NCBI RefSeq assembly: GCF_002356315.1 | Contig: NZ_AP018164.1 | Location: forward strand, 1,116,001-1,180,000 | DNA: 64,000 nucleotides | From: Mycobacterium shigaense | Lineage (GTDB): Bacteria > Actinomycetota > Actinomycetes > Mycobacteriales > Mycobacteriaceae | Direction: 5' to 3' | Shown here: piece by piece, positions 19,102 to 31,147 of the stretch | How positions within the stretch are numbered: the stretch's first letter is position 1 | How the letters are laid out: each line of letters begins with the position of its first letter | Notes under the pieces: model-generated | Databases searched by the model: none | Seen by the model: the letters and a program-made list of their open reading frames with translations, nothing else | What the model was told of the DNA's origin: nothing | Program-made: the position numbers and the translations under genes

Positions 19102-21093
19102 GTGACGACAACATCTCGTGAAATCCCGCTGTCACTGGCGGATAAGTGCAAGCGGCTGTTCCTGGGGGAGCCGCTGACCACCGATCGGCTTGAGTCGGAA
19201 CGGTTGTCGAATCCCGTTGCGCTGGGTGCGTTGGCCCCCGACGCGATCTCCTCGACGGCCTACGGGCCCGAGCAGATCATGGTCGAACTCTTGCCGTCGG
19301 CCGGGATGGCCGCGTTCACGCTGCTGCTGCCGATCACCGGCGTCATCTTGTTCATCCTGCTGCTGGTGTCCGCGTCCTACCGCCAGGTGGTGATGACCTA
19401 TACCCGAGCGGGCGGCTCCTACTCCGTTGCCAAGGAGAACTTCGGCCCCCGAGTGGCGCAGATCGCCGCGGCAGCGCTGCTGATCGATTATGTCGTGACC
19501 GTCGCGGTCCAGCCCGCGGCGGCTACGGTGGCAGTGGTTTCCGCGATCCCGGCGCTGCGTCCGTACCACTTGGAAATCACGGTGCTGGCCGTGTTGTTGA
19601 TATGCCTGGTTAATTTGCGCGGCTTGCGCCGCTCGGGTCGTGCCTTTGCATTGACGACCTGCGCCTTCGTCGCCATGATCACCGCGACGATTCTGACCGG
19701 CTTTGTTCGTGAAATGTTCTGGGGCTTACCGAAATACAATCCGGAGCATCTCGCGGGAGCCGTGCCCGTCCATCAGGGTAGCGGACTGGTGATGGGCGCG
19801 ACGGTGTTGATCGTGTTGCGCGCGTTTGCCAATGGCGGCACCTCACTTACCGGTGTCGAAGCGGTATCCAACACAGTCGACGTCTTCCAGAAACCCGAGG
19901 GGCGCAACGCCCGTCGGGTGCTCACCCTGATGGCGTGCATCCTTGGGTTCCTGCTGGCAGGCGTGGCGTGGCTGGCGCACGTTACCCACGCCGTTCCCTA
20001 TCTCGACGAATACCCGTCGATGTTGTCCGAAATTACCCGGGCGGTCTTTGGCCACGGGGCGTTCGGTCAGGTGATGTACCTACTGGTGCAGGCATCGACC
20101 GCGGCGATCCTGTTCACGGGGTGCAACACCAGCTTCAACGGCTTCCCCGCGTTGGCGAGTTTCGTTGCGGAGGACCGCTTTCTGCCGCGTCCGTTGACCA
20201 AGCGCGGCCATCGGCTGGTGTTCTCCAATGGGATCTTGACGCTCACCGCGCTCGCCGTGGCGCTGCTGATCATCACCGAAGCGAAAGTGACCGCGCTCGT
20301 GCCGTTCTTCGCCATCGGCGTGTTCACGGGATTCGCGATGGCCGGCTACGGCATGGCCAAGCATCATTTCACGCGTCGCGGCTCGGGTTGGCGACGCAAG
20401 CTCGTCGTCAACCTGTCGGCGGGCATCATGTCGACGGTCGTGGTCGGGATCTTCGCGGTGGCCAAGTTCACCGAAGGCGCGTGGCTGATCGTGCTCATCT
20501 TCCCGCTGCTGGTGTTGGCGTTGATGCGACTGAACGCGAAATACCGCGCCGAGGCGTCCGTTCTGGAGATGCCGCAGACCGACGACTTCGACGTCGCCCG
20601 GCATCCGCGACTGCGGGTGCTGGTGTTCGTGGACACGATCGATCTCGCCGAGATCGAGGCTGTACGACTCGGATACAGCCTGCACGCCGACGAACTCACC
20701 GCCGTCCACTTCGTGATCGACGTCGATCGCGCGACCCGGCTGCGCGAGCGCTGGGATCGCTTCGAGCACGACACCCCGCTGTGGTTGATCAACTGTCCCG
20801 ATCGCCACTTGAGCCGTGCCGCACACGAATTAGTCTGCCGGGTGCTCAGAGACCATCCGGACAGCAGGGCGACGGTGTTGTTGCCGCGTCGCACGTACTC
20901 GCCGTTGCTCGGCCGGCTGCTGCACGACCGTTCTGCGGACAAGATGGCCCGCGCCGTCAGCCGCATCCGGGGCGCGACCGCCATCATCGTGCCCTACGAC
21001 GTCGAGTCGCGGATAGCTCGAATTGCCCCTGACGGCCTCGACTCCCGGGCTGCTAAAACGATTGCGACTCCCGTCCTGAGCCTAGTGGAATAA
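19102..21093 (+). CDS. KimA-like potassium importer (APC superfamily), copy 2
   Basis: A 663-residue close paralogue of the preceding gene along its whole length, with the same diagnostic segments: LAPDAISSTAYGPEQIM, GGSYSVAKENFGP, LLIDYVVTVAVQPA, SLTGVEAVSN, FSNGIL and a C-terminal soluble domain ending in an extra 20-residue tail. The start is GTG 19102, with AGAGGAAGG just upstream; it lies 14 bases after the stop of copy 1, so this is a two-gene operon. The DNA of the copies has diverged, so the duplication is not recent. Tandem copies may form a heteromer or differ in affinity or c-di-AMP response. Confidence 0.85.
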   Translation: MTTTSREIPLSLADKCKRLFLGEPLTTDRLESERLSNPVALGALAPDAISSTAYGPEQIMVELLPSAGMAAFTLLLPITGVILFILLLVSASYRQVVMTYTRAGGSYSVAKENFGPRVAQIAAAALLIDYVVTVAVQPAAATVAVVSAIPALRPYHLEITVLAVLLICLVNLRGLRRSGRAFALTTCAFVAMITATILTGFVREMFWGLPKYNPEHLAGAVPVHQGSGLVMGATVLIVLRAFANGGTSLTGVEAVSNTVDVFQKPEGRNARRVLTLMACILGFLLAGVAWLAHVTHAVPYLDEYPSMLSEITRAVFGHGAFGQVMYLLVQASTAAILFTGCNTSFNGFPALASFVAEDRFLPRPLTKRGHRLVFSNGILTLTALAVALLIITEAKVTALVPFFAIGVFTGFAMAGYGMAKHHFTRRGSGWRRKLVVNLSAGIMSTVVVGIFAVAKFTEGAWLIVLIFPLLVLALMRLNAKYRAEASVLEMPQTDDFDVARHPRLRVLVFVDTIDLAEIEAVRLGYSLHADELTAVHFVIDVDRATRLRERWDRFEHDTPLWLINCPDRHLSRAAHELVCRVLRDHPDSRATVLLPRRTYSPLLGRLLHDRSADKMARAVSRIRGATAIIVPYDVESRIARIAPDGLDSRAAKTIATPVLSLVE

Positions 21094-21096
21094 CTT

Positions 21097-21282
21097 GTGC
21101 CACAGCCGTTTCAGTGGTCACAAAGTGCCACCGACTACGCACGCTGCGGCACAACCGATAGCAACGACCTGACCTTCACGTGCGGTCCCCACCATCGCAT
21201 GTTGCGACCGGGCGGCTGGAACATCCGAAAACGCCCCGAACAACTGCTCTTCGACGAGGACGACGACGCCGCCACGAGCTGA
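21097..21282 (+). pseudogene. Remnant of an HNH nuclease (13E12-repeat/DUF222 family)
   Basis: A 61-codon open frame begins 4 bases after the KimA stop. It matches only the C-terminal HNH part of mycobacterial 13E12-repeat proteins: WSQSATDYARCGTTDSNDLT, then FTCGPHHRMLRPGGW. The usual segment between PGGW.(I/T)RK and (P)E(Q/R)LL (normally with a WIPPPHLD-type stretch) is missing and the DUF222 N-terminal part is gone. This points to a decayed copy of a dispersed repeat. It is not expected to be functional. Confidence 0.7.
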
Positions 21283-21305
21283 GCGCCCGCCGGGACACCG
21301 CCGGG

Positions 21306-22031
21306 TCAGCGATCGTCCGCGCGCGAACCCAAATGGACGGTCGCGAACCCGGTGCTCAGCGAGACATAGCGGGCATCGACGAAGCCCGCGGTCAGTATCG
21401 CCGCGCGCAGCTCGTCTCGCGACAGCCAGCTGCGAATGGAGTCGGAGGTGTAGTGATGGGCATCGCGATGCCAGGCGAAGGCCCAGCCCACCTTGGGCAT
21501 CACACCGAAATACAGCAGGTCGTGGACGCCCTTCGCCGGCTTGGAGGTCGGCGTGCTGAAATCGAGCACCATCAACCGGCCGCCCGGCCGCAGCACCCGC
21601 CGGAACTCGCGTAGCGCCTGGATGCGGTCGACGACGTTGCGCAAGCCGAAGCCGATCGTGACCACGTCGAACGACTCGTCTGGGAACCGCAGCCCCATGG
21701 CGTCGCCCTCCTGGAAGTCGACGGGTCCCCGTCGCCGCCCCCGGGCGACCTCGAGCATCGGCACGCAGGAGTCGACGCCGACCACCTTGCCCTGCGGCCC
21801 GACCGCCGCCGCCTCCAGGAACGCCAGATCGCCCGTCCCGGTCGCGACGTCCAGCACTCGTTCACCTGGCCGCAGGGCGCAAAGCTGCATGGCCTGCCGC
21901 TTCCACATGCGATGCAGCCCCAACGTCCACACGTCGGTCATCACGTTGTAGCGCGTTGCCAGCGCCGAAAACAGCCCTTTGACGTAGGTGCTTTTGGCCT
22001 CGTCCGATTCGCTCCATCGCCCTGTGACCAT
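21306..22031 (-). CDS. UbiE/MenG-like C-methyltransferase
   Basis: A 241-residue class I SAM methyltransferase of the UbiE/COQ5 group. The family opening FSALATRYNVMTDVWTLGLHRMWKR, motif I VLDVATGTGD, DAMGLRFPDESFDVVTIGFGLRN and RVLRPGGRLMVLDFS are all present. UbiE/MenG enzymes methylate the quinone ring in menaquinone synthesis, but M. tuberculosis has its menG elsewhere (Rv0558), so this may be an additional paralogue with another aromatic substrate. ATG 22031 fits homology; an upstream in-frame start at 22085 adds unsupported residues. It follows the methionine block on the same strand after 84 bases. Confidence 0.85.
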   Translation of the reverse strand: MVTGRWSESDEAKSTYVKGLFSALATRYNVMTDVWTLGLHRMWKRQAMQLCALRPGERVLDVATGTGDLAFLEAAAVGPQGKVVGVDSCVPMLEVARGRRRGPVDFQEGDAMGLRFPDESFDVVTIGFGLRNVVDRIQALREFRRVLRPGGRLMVLDFSTPTSKPAKGVHDLLYFGVMPKVGWAFAWHRDAHHYTSDSIRSWLSRDELRAAILTAGFVDARYVSLSTGFATVHLGSRADDR

Positions 22032-22115
22032 CGTGAGCCTCCGCCTAACCGCCGGGTGCCGTTGCCGGGAACGTACCACGGCCAATCGCTGCTGGACAGC
22101 GACCGCGGACCCGGC

Positions 22116-22850
22116 TCAGTCGCCCAGCGTCGCCCTGAGGCACACGGTGACGTACGGCATCGCCAGGCCGGTCGAATTCGCCAGCGCCGGATGAGTGGCC
22201 AGCAGCTCGCGCACCTGCTCCAGGGTTCGGCTGCGCACGTCGGCCGGCGAGGTGATGCAGTAGCTGCGCGACGCCACCAGATCGATCAGTGCTTGCGGCG
22301 TCAGGTAATTCGTCCACTCGACTTGGTGGCGCTCGAGGCCGGTGAAGGGGGTGGGCAACTCGATGTCGAAGCGGCCCCCGTCGCCGTCGCTGCCGATGAT
22401 CTGCCCCAACTCGCGCACCCAGCCCAGCCGTTCGTCGCGGGTGTTCCACACCAGGGCCAGTCGCCCGCCGGGCTGCAGCACCCGGGCCACTTCGGGGATG
22501 GCCCGCTCGGGATCCACCCAGTGCCACGCCTGGGCGACCAGCACCGCGTCAACGGTGTTGTCCTGCAACGGAATCTCCTCGGCGGTGCCCAGTAGCGCAC
22601 GCGTTTCCGGCAGCGCGCCCCGCAGCACCTCGAGCATGTCCGGAATCGGGTCCACGGCCACCACGTCCAGGCCGCGCTCCACCAGCCGGGCGGTCAGTTT
22701 TCCGGTGCCCGCGCCCAGGTCCAGCACCCTGCGTGCCCCGCGTGGCAACAGCCAGTCGATCGCCTCGGGCGGATACGAGGGACGACCGCGCTCGTAGGCG
22801 GCCGCCGCCGAGCCGAAGGACAGGGAGCGGTCGTGTTGTGAGCGGGTCAC
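22116..22850 (-). CDS. SAM-dependent methyltransferase, Rv3342-like
   Basis: A 244-residue class I methyltransferase (methyltransferase-11 type): motif [11 protein letters not shown], acidic loop [14 protein letters not shown], post-I GTAEEIPL, and [14 protein letters not shown] with [14 protein letters not shown]. The C-terminal half is unlike UbiE. The gene always follows metA in mycobacteria. Its GTG start (22850) overlaps the metA stop as GTGA, so translation is coupled; it should therefore be under the same SAM-IV riboswitch transcript. Substrate unknown. Confidence 0.9.
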   Translation of the reverse strand: MTRSQHDRSLSFGSAAAAYERGRPSYPPEAIDWLLPRGARRVLDLGAGTGKLTARLVERGLDVVAVDPIPDMLEVLRGALPETRALLGTAEEIPLQDNTVDAVLVAQAWHWVDPERAIPEVARVLQPGGRLALVWNTRDERLGWVRELGQIIGSDGDGGRFDIELPTPFTGLERHQVEWTNYLTPQALIDLVASRSYCITSPADVRSRTLEQVRELLATHPALANSTGLAMPYVTVCLRATLGD

Positions 22851-23998
22851 CGCCGACACGCGCCTTCGTCCGTTTCGGTCTGCGAGGCCAATTGCAGTGT
22901 CTTGCGGACCAATTCGCCTACCGCGTCGGTCTCGACCAGGAAACCGTCGTGGCCGCAGACGGACTCGACGACTTGCAGCTCCGCACAGCCGGGCAGCAGC
23001 TCGGCCAGTTCCTCCTGCAGGCGCAGCGGGTAGAGCCGGTCGGACGTGATCCCACCGACCACGGCCGGCACCGGGCAGCGGCCCAGCGCCGTGGCGACCC
23101 CGCCGCGGCCGCGGCCGACATCGTGACTGTTCAGCGTCTCGGTCAGCGCGACGTAACTGCCGGCATCGAAACGGGCCAGGATCTTGTCGCCCTGGTGTTC
23201 CAGGTAGCTCTGCACGGCGTAGCGGCCGCCGGCGGCCGGGTCCTCGCCGGCCTGGCCGTCGTTGCCGAACCGGGTGTCGAGCTCGATCTCGCCGCGGTAG
23301 GTGAGGTGCGCGAAGCGGCGGGCGATCGTCAATCCGGCGTCGGGCCGGCGCCCGGTGTCGTGATAGTCGCCGCCCTGCCAATTCGGGTCGGCCTTGATCG
23401 CCGCGATCTGGGTGGTCTGGGTGCCGATCTGGTCGGCGGTGGCGCGTGCACCGACCGCGAGCAGCAGCCCCGCCCGGACCCGATCGGGGTGCCCGACCAT
23501 CCATTCCAGAGCCCTTGCACCGCCCATGGATCCACCAACAACAGCGGCGACCCGATTGATTCCCAGCGCCTCCAGGGCCGCGATGTCGGCCTCCACCTGA
23601 TCCCGCACGGTGATCAGCGGGAAGCGCGAGCCCCACGGCTTTCCGTCGCGGGCACGCGAGCTGGGCCCGGTCGAGCCGCGGCAACCGCCCAACACATTGG
23701 TGGCCACCGCACACCAGCGATCGGTGTCGATCGGCGCGCCGGGTCCGGCTATTCCGTCCCACCAGCCGGGGGTCGGATGCCCGGGCCCTGCCGGCCCGGT
23801 GATGTGCGAATCACCGGTCAGCGCATGCAAAACCACCACCACGTTGTCGCGCGTCGGCGACAACTCGCCCCAGCGCTGCACCGCGATGCAGACGTCGTCG
23901 ATGACCGCGCCGCTCTTGGTCGTCAGCGAGCCGATGTCGACCAGGCCGATTTCGCCTTCGGCGGGCAGCGTTTGGGTGGGAACGTCGGAGATCGTCAT
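22847..23998 (-). CDS. metA: Homoserine O-acetyltransferase
   Basis: A 383-residue alpha/beta-hydrolase-fold enzyme (also called MetX) that transfers acetyl from acetyl-CoA to homoserine, committing it to methionine. [13 protein letters not shown] near residue 58 is the oxyanion region, the nucleophile elbow is GGSMGG near 157, and the catalytic Asp/His lie in TSDRLYPL and VCGHDGFL. Length matches M. tuberculosis Rv3341 (379). ATG 23998 lies 21 bases after the metC stop, so metC-metA-methyltransferase form one operon. Some databases use metX or metXA for it. Confidence 0.96.
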   Translation of the reverse strand: MTISDVPTQTLPAEGEIGLVDIGSLTTKSGAVIDDVCIAVQRWGELSPTRDNVVVVLHALTGDSHITGPAGPGHPTPGWWDGIAGPGAPIDTDRWCAVATNVLGGCRGSTGPSSRARDGKPWGSRFPLITVRDQVEADIAALEALGINRVAAVVGGSMGGARALEWMVGHPDRVRAGLLLAVGARATADQIGTQTTQIAAIKADPNWQGGDYHDTGRRPDAGLTIARRFAHLTYRGEIELDTRFGNDGQAGEDPAAGGRYAVQSYLEHQGDKILARFDAGSYVALTETLNSHDVGRGRGGVATALGRCPVPAVVGGITSDRLYPLRLQEELAELLPGCAELQVVESVCGHDGFLVETDAVGELVRKTLQLASQTETDEGACRR

Positions 23999-24019
23999 GG
24001 CAGTGTCCCTCGGGGTCCC

Positions 24020-25378
24020 TCAGAAAGCCGCCGCGGTCTGCGGGTCACCACTGAACTTGCGGGCGGCGGCGAAACCGAGCTCCAGGTCGGCGAGGATGTC
24101 GTCGATGCCCTCGATCCCGACGGCCAGCCGCACCAACCCCGGGGTGACCCCGGTGGCCAGTTGCTCGGCGGGGCTGAGCTGGGCGTGCGTGGTCGACGCC
24201 GGGTGAATCACCAGCGACCGCACATCGCCGATGTTGGCGACGTGGCTGTGCAGCTGCAGCGCGTTCACGAACGCCTTGCCGGCCTCGATGCCGCCCGACA
24301 GCTCGAACGCCAGCACGGCCCCGGTTCCCTTGGGCGCCAGCTTCTTTGCGCGCTCATGCCACGGCGAGCTGGGCAGCCCCGCGTAGTTGACCGACAACAC
24401 GCCTTGATCAGACTCTCGGCGGCCCTCGAGGAATTCGGCGACCCGCTGCGCGTTGGCGACGTGGCGCTCGATGCGCAGGCTCAGCGTCTCCAGCCCTTGG
24501 GCCACCAGGAACGCGTTGAACGGCGCGGCGGCCGAACCGAGATCGCGCAGCAACTGCACGCGAGCCTTGAGCGCATACGCCGGCGGTCCAAGCTCGGCGA
24601 AGACCACGCCGTGGTAGCTGGGGTCGGGTGTGGTGAAACCGGGGAAGCGGCCCTGCGTCCAGTCGAACGTGCCGCCGTCCACGATGACGCCGGCGATCGC
24701 CGTGCCGTGGCCGCCGAGGTACTTAGTGGCCGAGTGCACGACGACGTCGGCGCCGTGCCGGAAGGGCTGGATCAGGTACGGCGTGGCGATGGTGTTGTCG
24801 ACGATCAGCGGTACGCCGTTGGCGTGAGCCACCCCGGAGACCCCGGGGATGTCCAGCACATCGATCTGCGGGTTGGAGATAGTCTCGGCGAAGAACGCCT
24901 TGGTGTTGGGGCGCACCGCGGCCTGCCACGAATCCAGGTCGTCGGGGTCCTCGACGAAGCTGACCTCGATGCCGAGCTTGGCCAGCGAGTAGTGGAACAG
25001 GTTGTAGGTGCCGCCGTAGAGCCGCGGACTCGACACAATGTGATCCCCGGCACATGCGAGGTTCAATATGGCGAATGTCTCAGCGGCCTGTCCGGAGGAC
25101 AGAAACAGCGCGGCCACGCCGCCCTCGAGCGCGGCGATGCGCTGCTCGACGACGTCGGTGGTCGGGTTGCCGATGCGGGTGTAGATGTTGCCCGGCACCT
25201 CCAGGCCGAAGAGGGCGGCGGCGTGCGCGGTGTCGTCGAAGGTGTACGAGGTGGTCTGGTAGATCGGTAGGGCGCGTGCGTGGGTGGCCGAATCGGGTTG
25301 CTGGCCAGCGTGCACCTGCTTGGTTTCGAACGACCAATGCTCGGTCGGATCGGTCGCGTTATCGCTGTCGTCGCTCAT
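24020..25378 (-). CDS. metC: O-acetylhomoserine sulfhydrylase (PLP enzyme)
   Basis: A 452-residue Cys/Met-metabolism PLP enzyme (MetY/MetZ type, annotated metC as Rv3340 in M. tuberculosis). It makes homocysteine from O-acetylhomoserine and sulfide. Motifs: ALPIYQTTSYTFDD, GNIYTRIGNPTTDVVEQRIA, the PLP lysine in HSATKYLGGHGTAIAG, and VRLAVGIEGIDDILADL at the C-terminus. ATG 25378 has its ribosome binding site AGGGGAAG six bases upstream within a hairpin, and the leader holds a SAM-IV riboswitch, so translation should fall when SAM is plentiful. Confidence 0.95.
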   Translation of the reverse strand: MSDDSDNATDPTEHWSFETKQVHAGQQPDSATHARALPIYQTTSYTFDDTAHAAALFGLEVPGNIYTRIGNPTTDVVEQRIAALEGGVAALFLSSGQAAETFAILNLACAGDHIVSSPRLYGGTYNLFHYSLAKLGIEVSFVEDPDDLDSWQAAVRPNTKAFFAETISNPQIDVLDIPGVSGVAHANGVPLIVDNTIATPYLIQPFRHGADVVVHSATKYLGGHGTAIAGVIVDGGTFDWTQGRFPGFTTPDPSYHGVVFAELGPPAYALKARVQLLRDLGSAAAPFNAFLVAQGLETLSLRIERHVANAQRVAEFLEGRRESDQGVLSVNYAGLPSSPWHERAKKLAPKGTGAVLAFELSGGIEAGKAFVNALQLHSHVANIGDVRSLVIHPASTTHAQLSPAEQLATGVTPGLVRLAVGIEGIDDILADLELGFAAARKFSGDPQTAAAF

Positions 25379-25387
25379 GGGAATCTT

Positions 25388-25406
25388 CCCCTGTCTGGCT
25401 CAGGGG
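25388..25406 (-). promoter_or_regulatory. metC: Hairpin hiding the metC ribosome binding site
   Basis: On the minus strand CCCCTG pairs with CAGGGG around a 7-base loop. The 3' arm belongs to the AGGGGAAG Shine-Dalgarno sequence six bases before ATG 25378. This is the likely expression platform of the riboswitch just upstream, acting on translation initiation; no poly-U terminator is seen. Confidence 0.6.
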
Positions 25407-25418
25407 CCCGTCATGGCG

Positions 25419-25540
25419 GACCCGCGCTTGCCGGATAGCCGGTCATTTGGCTACTCAACCTGGTCATCACCCGGGGCACCCCACCGCGGTTGGAGGGTTG
25501 CCGGCCAGCAAGCCGGGGCTTGATGCTGGCGCTCATGACC
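25419..25540 (-). ncRNA. SAM-IV riboswitch upstream of metC
   Basis: The minus-strand RNA begins GGTCATGAGCGCCAGC, continues through the conserved core AAGCCCCGGCTTGCTGGCC, GGCAACCCTCCAACCGCGGT, GGGGTGCCCCGGGTGATGAC, then CAGGTTGAGTAGCC, and ends GGCAAGCGCGGGTC. This is almost base for base the SAM-IV aptamer I know from Mycobacterium sp. MCS; differences lie mainly in a peripheral stem. GGTCAT at the 5' end pairs with ATGACC to close the multi-branch stem. It senses S-adenosylmethionine and controls the metC operon. Confidence 0.95.
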
Positions 25541-25552
25541 ATTACGGAGACT

Positions 25553-25558
25553 ATCTTA
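25553..25558 (-). promoter_or_regulatory. metC: Candidate -10 element of the metC transcript
   Basis: TAAGAT on the minus strand fits the mycobacterial TANNNT -10. It would start RNA about 5 bases before the riboswitch. TTGGCG lies upstream at 25573-25578 but the spacing (14) is short, so the -35 is uncertain. Confidence 0.4.
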
Positions 25559-25662
25559 CTGTGCTGACTCGACGCCAATACAGCTTGATAACGTGGCAAC
25601 TACAAGGCTGAGCCCCCAGGGATCTGACCAATCTGGACAATGTTGACGCCGGGAGAGGGACC

Positions 25663-27900
<2,238 letters not shown>

Positions 27901-27901
27901 C

Positions 27902-29128
27902 ATGTCCAAGGCTGTCAAGATCAAAGTCGAAGGCCCCGTGGTGGAACTCGACGGCGACGAGATGACCCGCGTCATCTGGAAGCTGATCAAGGACATGTTG
28001 ATCCTGCCCCACCTCGACATCAACCTCGAGTACTACGACCTGGGCATCGAAAACCGCGATCGCACCGACGACCAGGTGACGATCGACGCGGCGTACGCCA
28101 TCAAGAAGCACGGTGTGGGCGTCAAGTGCGCGACGATCACCCCCGACGAGGCGCGCGTCGCCGAGTTCAACCTGAAGAAGATGTGGCTGTCGCCCAACGG
28201 GACGATCCGAAACATCTTGGGCGGAACCATCTTCCGCGAGCCGATCGTGATCTCGAACGTGCCGCGGCTGGTTCCGGGCTGGACGAAGCCGATCGTGATC
28301 GGCCGGCACGCATTCGGCGATCAGTACCGGTCGACAAACTTCAAGGTCGAGAAACCCGGAACGGTCGCAATAACTTTCACCCCCGACGACGGCAGCGAGC
28401 CGATCGTGCACGAGATGGTGACCATCCCCGAGCACGGCGGCGTCGTGATGGGGATGTACAACTTCAAGGACTCCATCCGCGACTTCGCGCGAGCGTCGTT
28501 CGCCTACGGCCTGAACGCCAAGTGGCCGGTGTACCTGTCGACCAAGAACACCATCCTCAAGGCCTACGACGGCATGTTCAAAGACGAGTTCCAGCGTATC
28601 TATGACGAGGAGTTCAAGGAGCGCTTCGAAGCCGAGGGCCTGACCTACGAGCACCGCCTGATCGACGACATGGTGGCCGCCTGCCTGAAGTGGGACGGCG
28701 GCTACGTCTGGGCGTGCAAGAACTATGACGGGGACGTCCAGTCCGACACCGTCGCGCAGGGCTACGGCTCGCTGGGGCTGATGACGTCGGTGCTGATGAC
28801 CGCCGACGGCAAGACGGTCGAGGCCGAGGCGGCGCACGGGACCGTCACGCGGCACTACCGGCAGTATCAGGCGGGCAAACCCACGTCGACCAACCCGATA
28901 GCCTCGATCTTCGCCTGGACGCGGGGCTTACAGCACCGCGGCAAGCTGGACAACACGCCTGAGGTCATCGAATTCGGCCAGCGGCTGGAGGAGGTCGTCG
29001 TCGGCACCGTCGAGAGCGGGAAGATGACCAAGGACCTTGCCATCCTGATCGGTCCCGATCAGAAGTGGCTGCAGAGCGAGGAGTTCCTCGGCGCGATCGC
29101 CGACAACCTGGACAAGGCGCTGGCCTGA
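27902..29128 (+). CDS. icd1: Homodimeric NADP-dependent isocitrate dehydrogenase
   Basis: A 408-residue enzyme of the eukaryote-like (type II) homodimeric family, orthologue of Rv3339c. It has [14 protein letters not shown], the substrate loop [20 protein letters not shown] (Ser and Asn of the isocitrate site), the metal ligands in [34 protein letters not shown] order, and the NADP site [17 protein letters not shown] 27902 is separated from the icd2 stop by a single base (TGA-C-ATG), so both enzymes should be made from one message. Confidence 0.97.
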   Translation: MSKAVKIKVEGPVVELDGDEMTRVIWKLIKDMLILPHLDINLEYYDLGIENRDRTDDQVTIDAAYAIKKHGVGVKCATITPDEARVAEFNLKKMWLSPNGTIRNILGGTIFREPIVISNVPRLVPGWTKPIVIGRHAFGDQYRSTNFKVEKPGTVAITFTPDDGSEPIVHEMVTIPEHGGVVMGMYNFKDSIRDFARASFAYGLNAKWPVYLSTKNTILKAYDGMFKDEFQRIYDEEFKERFEAEGLTYEHRLIDDMVAACLKWDGGYVWACKNYDGDVQSDTVAQGYGSLGLMTSVLMTADGKTVEAEAAHGTVTRHYRQYQAGKPTSTNPIASIFAWTRGLQHRGKLDNTPEVIEFGQRLEEVVVGTVESGKMTKDLAILIGPDQKWLQSEEFLGAIADNLDKALA

Positions 29129-29144
29129 GCGGGCCAGCCGGGGC

Positions 29145-30008
29145 CTAGCTGGCCGACGGGTCGACGGCGCGCTGCGGCCGGGCGGCCCGGGCGCATTCGT
29201 CGACGAAGTCGGAGATCACGGCGGTGACGCGGTCCGGCGCCTCGAACATCGGAATGTGCCCCACGCCGTCGAGCACCGTGAGCTGGTGGCCTTCCGGGAG
29301 GAACTCGGTGAAATGCCGGCTGAACCTGCTCGGCGGCACGACGCGATCCTTCCCGCACAGCACCAGGTGCGAGGGCACCGCCGTGTGCTCCAACTCCACC
29401 AACCCGTGCAGCAGCAGCGCCTTGACCAGCAACTGGTAGTAGGCGGGGCAGTGCGAGACGTCGTCGACGATGGCACTCAGTTGGCGTTCACTGACCCCGT
29501 CGGGCCGCGCGCTGACCGGCACGCTGCCCAGCTGGCGGCTGAACGGCAGCCGAAGGATCCGTTGACCCAGGAGGCAGGTCAGCAACCAGATCGGCAGCCC
29601 GGACAGGAACTTCGCGATGACCTCGAATTTGACCGGGCTCCAGCGCGTCCAGCCGCCCGCCGGCGCGATGCCGGTGACGCTGCGGGCCCGCCCGCGCCGC
29701 TCCAGTTCGAAGGCGACCCAGCCGCCCAGCGAGTTGCCGACGATGTGCGCCGTGGCCCAGCCCAGCTCGTCCAGCTGGCGCTCGACGTGATCGGCCAGCA
29801 CCGCCGAGGACAGCAGCCAGGTACCTGCGCGGGGTCCCCCGTGGTGCCCGGCCATCGTCGGGGCGAAGACCTCGTAACGGCCGGTGTCGGCCAGCTGCTG
29901 GGCGACGACCTCCCACACCATCTGCGATATCAGGAAGGGGTGCAGCAGCAGCACCGGCTCTGCGGAGCCATCCGTGGGACCGAGGTGTATCGGCGCGCGA
30001 GTGGTCAT
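29145..30008 (-). CDS. Alpha/beta hydrolase
   Basis: A 287-residue alpha/beta-hydrolase-fold protein, near Rv3338 by position. Oxyanion region LLLHPFLISQMVWEVV, nucleophile elbow GNSLGG near residue 92, acid in CGKDRVVPPSRF and catalytic His in GVGHIPMFEAPDRV. Substrate unknown; the fold covers esterases, lipases and epoxide or haloalkane hydrolases. The gene is divergent from trpS and convergent to icd1 (16 bases apart). Confidence 0.88.
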   Translation of the reverse strand: MTTRAPIHLGPTDGSAEPVLLLHPFLISQMVWEVVAQQLADTGRYEVFAPTMAGHHGGPRAGTWLLSSAVLADHVERQLDELGWATAHIVGNSLGGWVAFELERRGRARSVTGIAPAGGWTRWSPVKFEVIAKFLSGLPIWLLTCLLGQRILRLPFSRQLGSVPVSARPDGVSERQLSAIVDDVSHCPAYYQLLVKALLLHGLVELEHTAVPSHLVLCGKDRVVPPSRFSRHFTEFLPEGHQLTVLDGVGHIPMFEAPDRVTAVISDFVDECARAARPQRAVDPSAS

Positions 30009-30023
30009 AGCCCGACATTAAAG

Positions 30024-30042
30024 GCGGTACCAGCGGTACCGC
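30024..30042. promoter_or_regulatory. Palindrome GCGGTACC-AGC-GGTACCGC
   Basis: A perfect 8-3-8 inverted repeat, 15 bases upstream of the hydrolase start and 59 bases upstream of trpS. The position just before the hydrolase ATG fits an operator for a dimeric repressor; the regulator is unknown. Confidence 0.45.
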
Positions 30043-30086
30043 AAGCAAGGTCGCGGCCGGGCGGCCGACCCGGAAAACATCCGTGA

Positions 30087-31121
<1,035 letters not shown>

Positions 31122-31147
31122 GACCCCGCTTTCGACATTGGAGCGCC

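Noticed and set aside
22733..25270. An 845-codon plus-strand frame opposite metA and metC
   Set aside because: Shadow of two well-supported enzymes on the other strand; its translation has no recognisable features.
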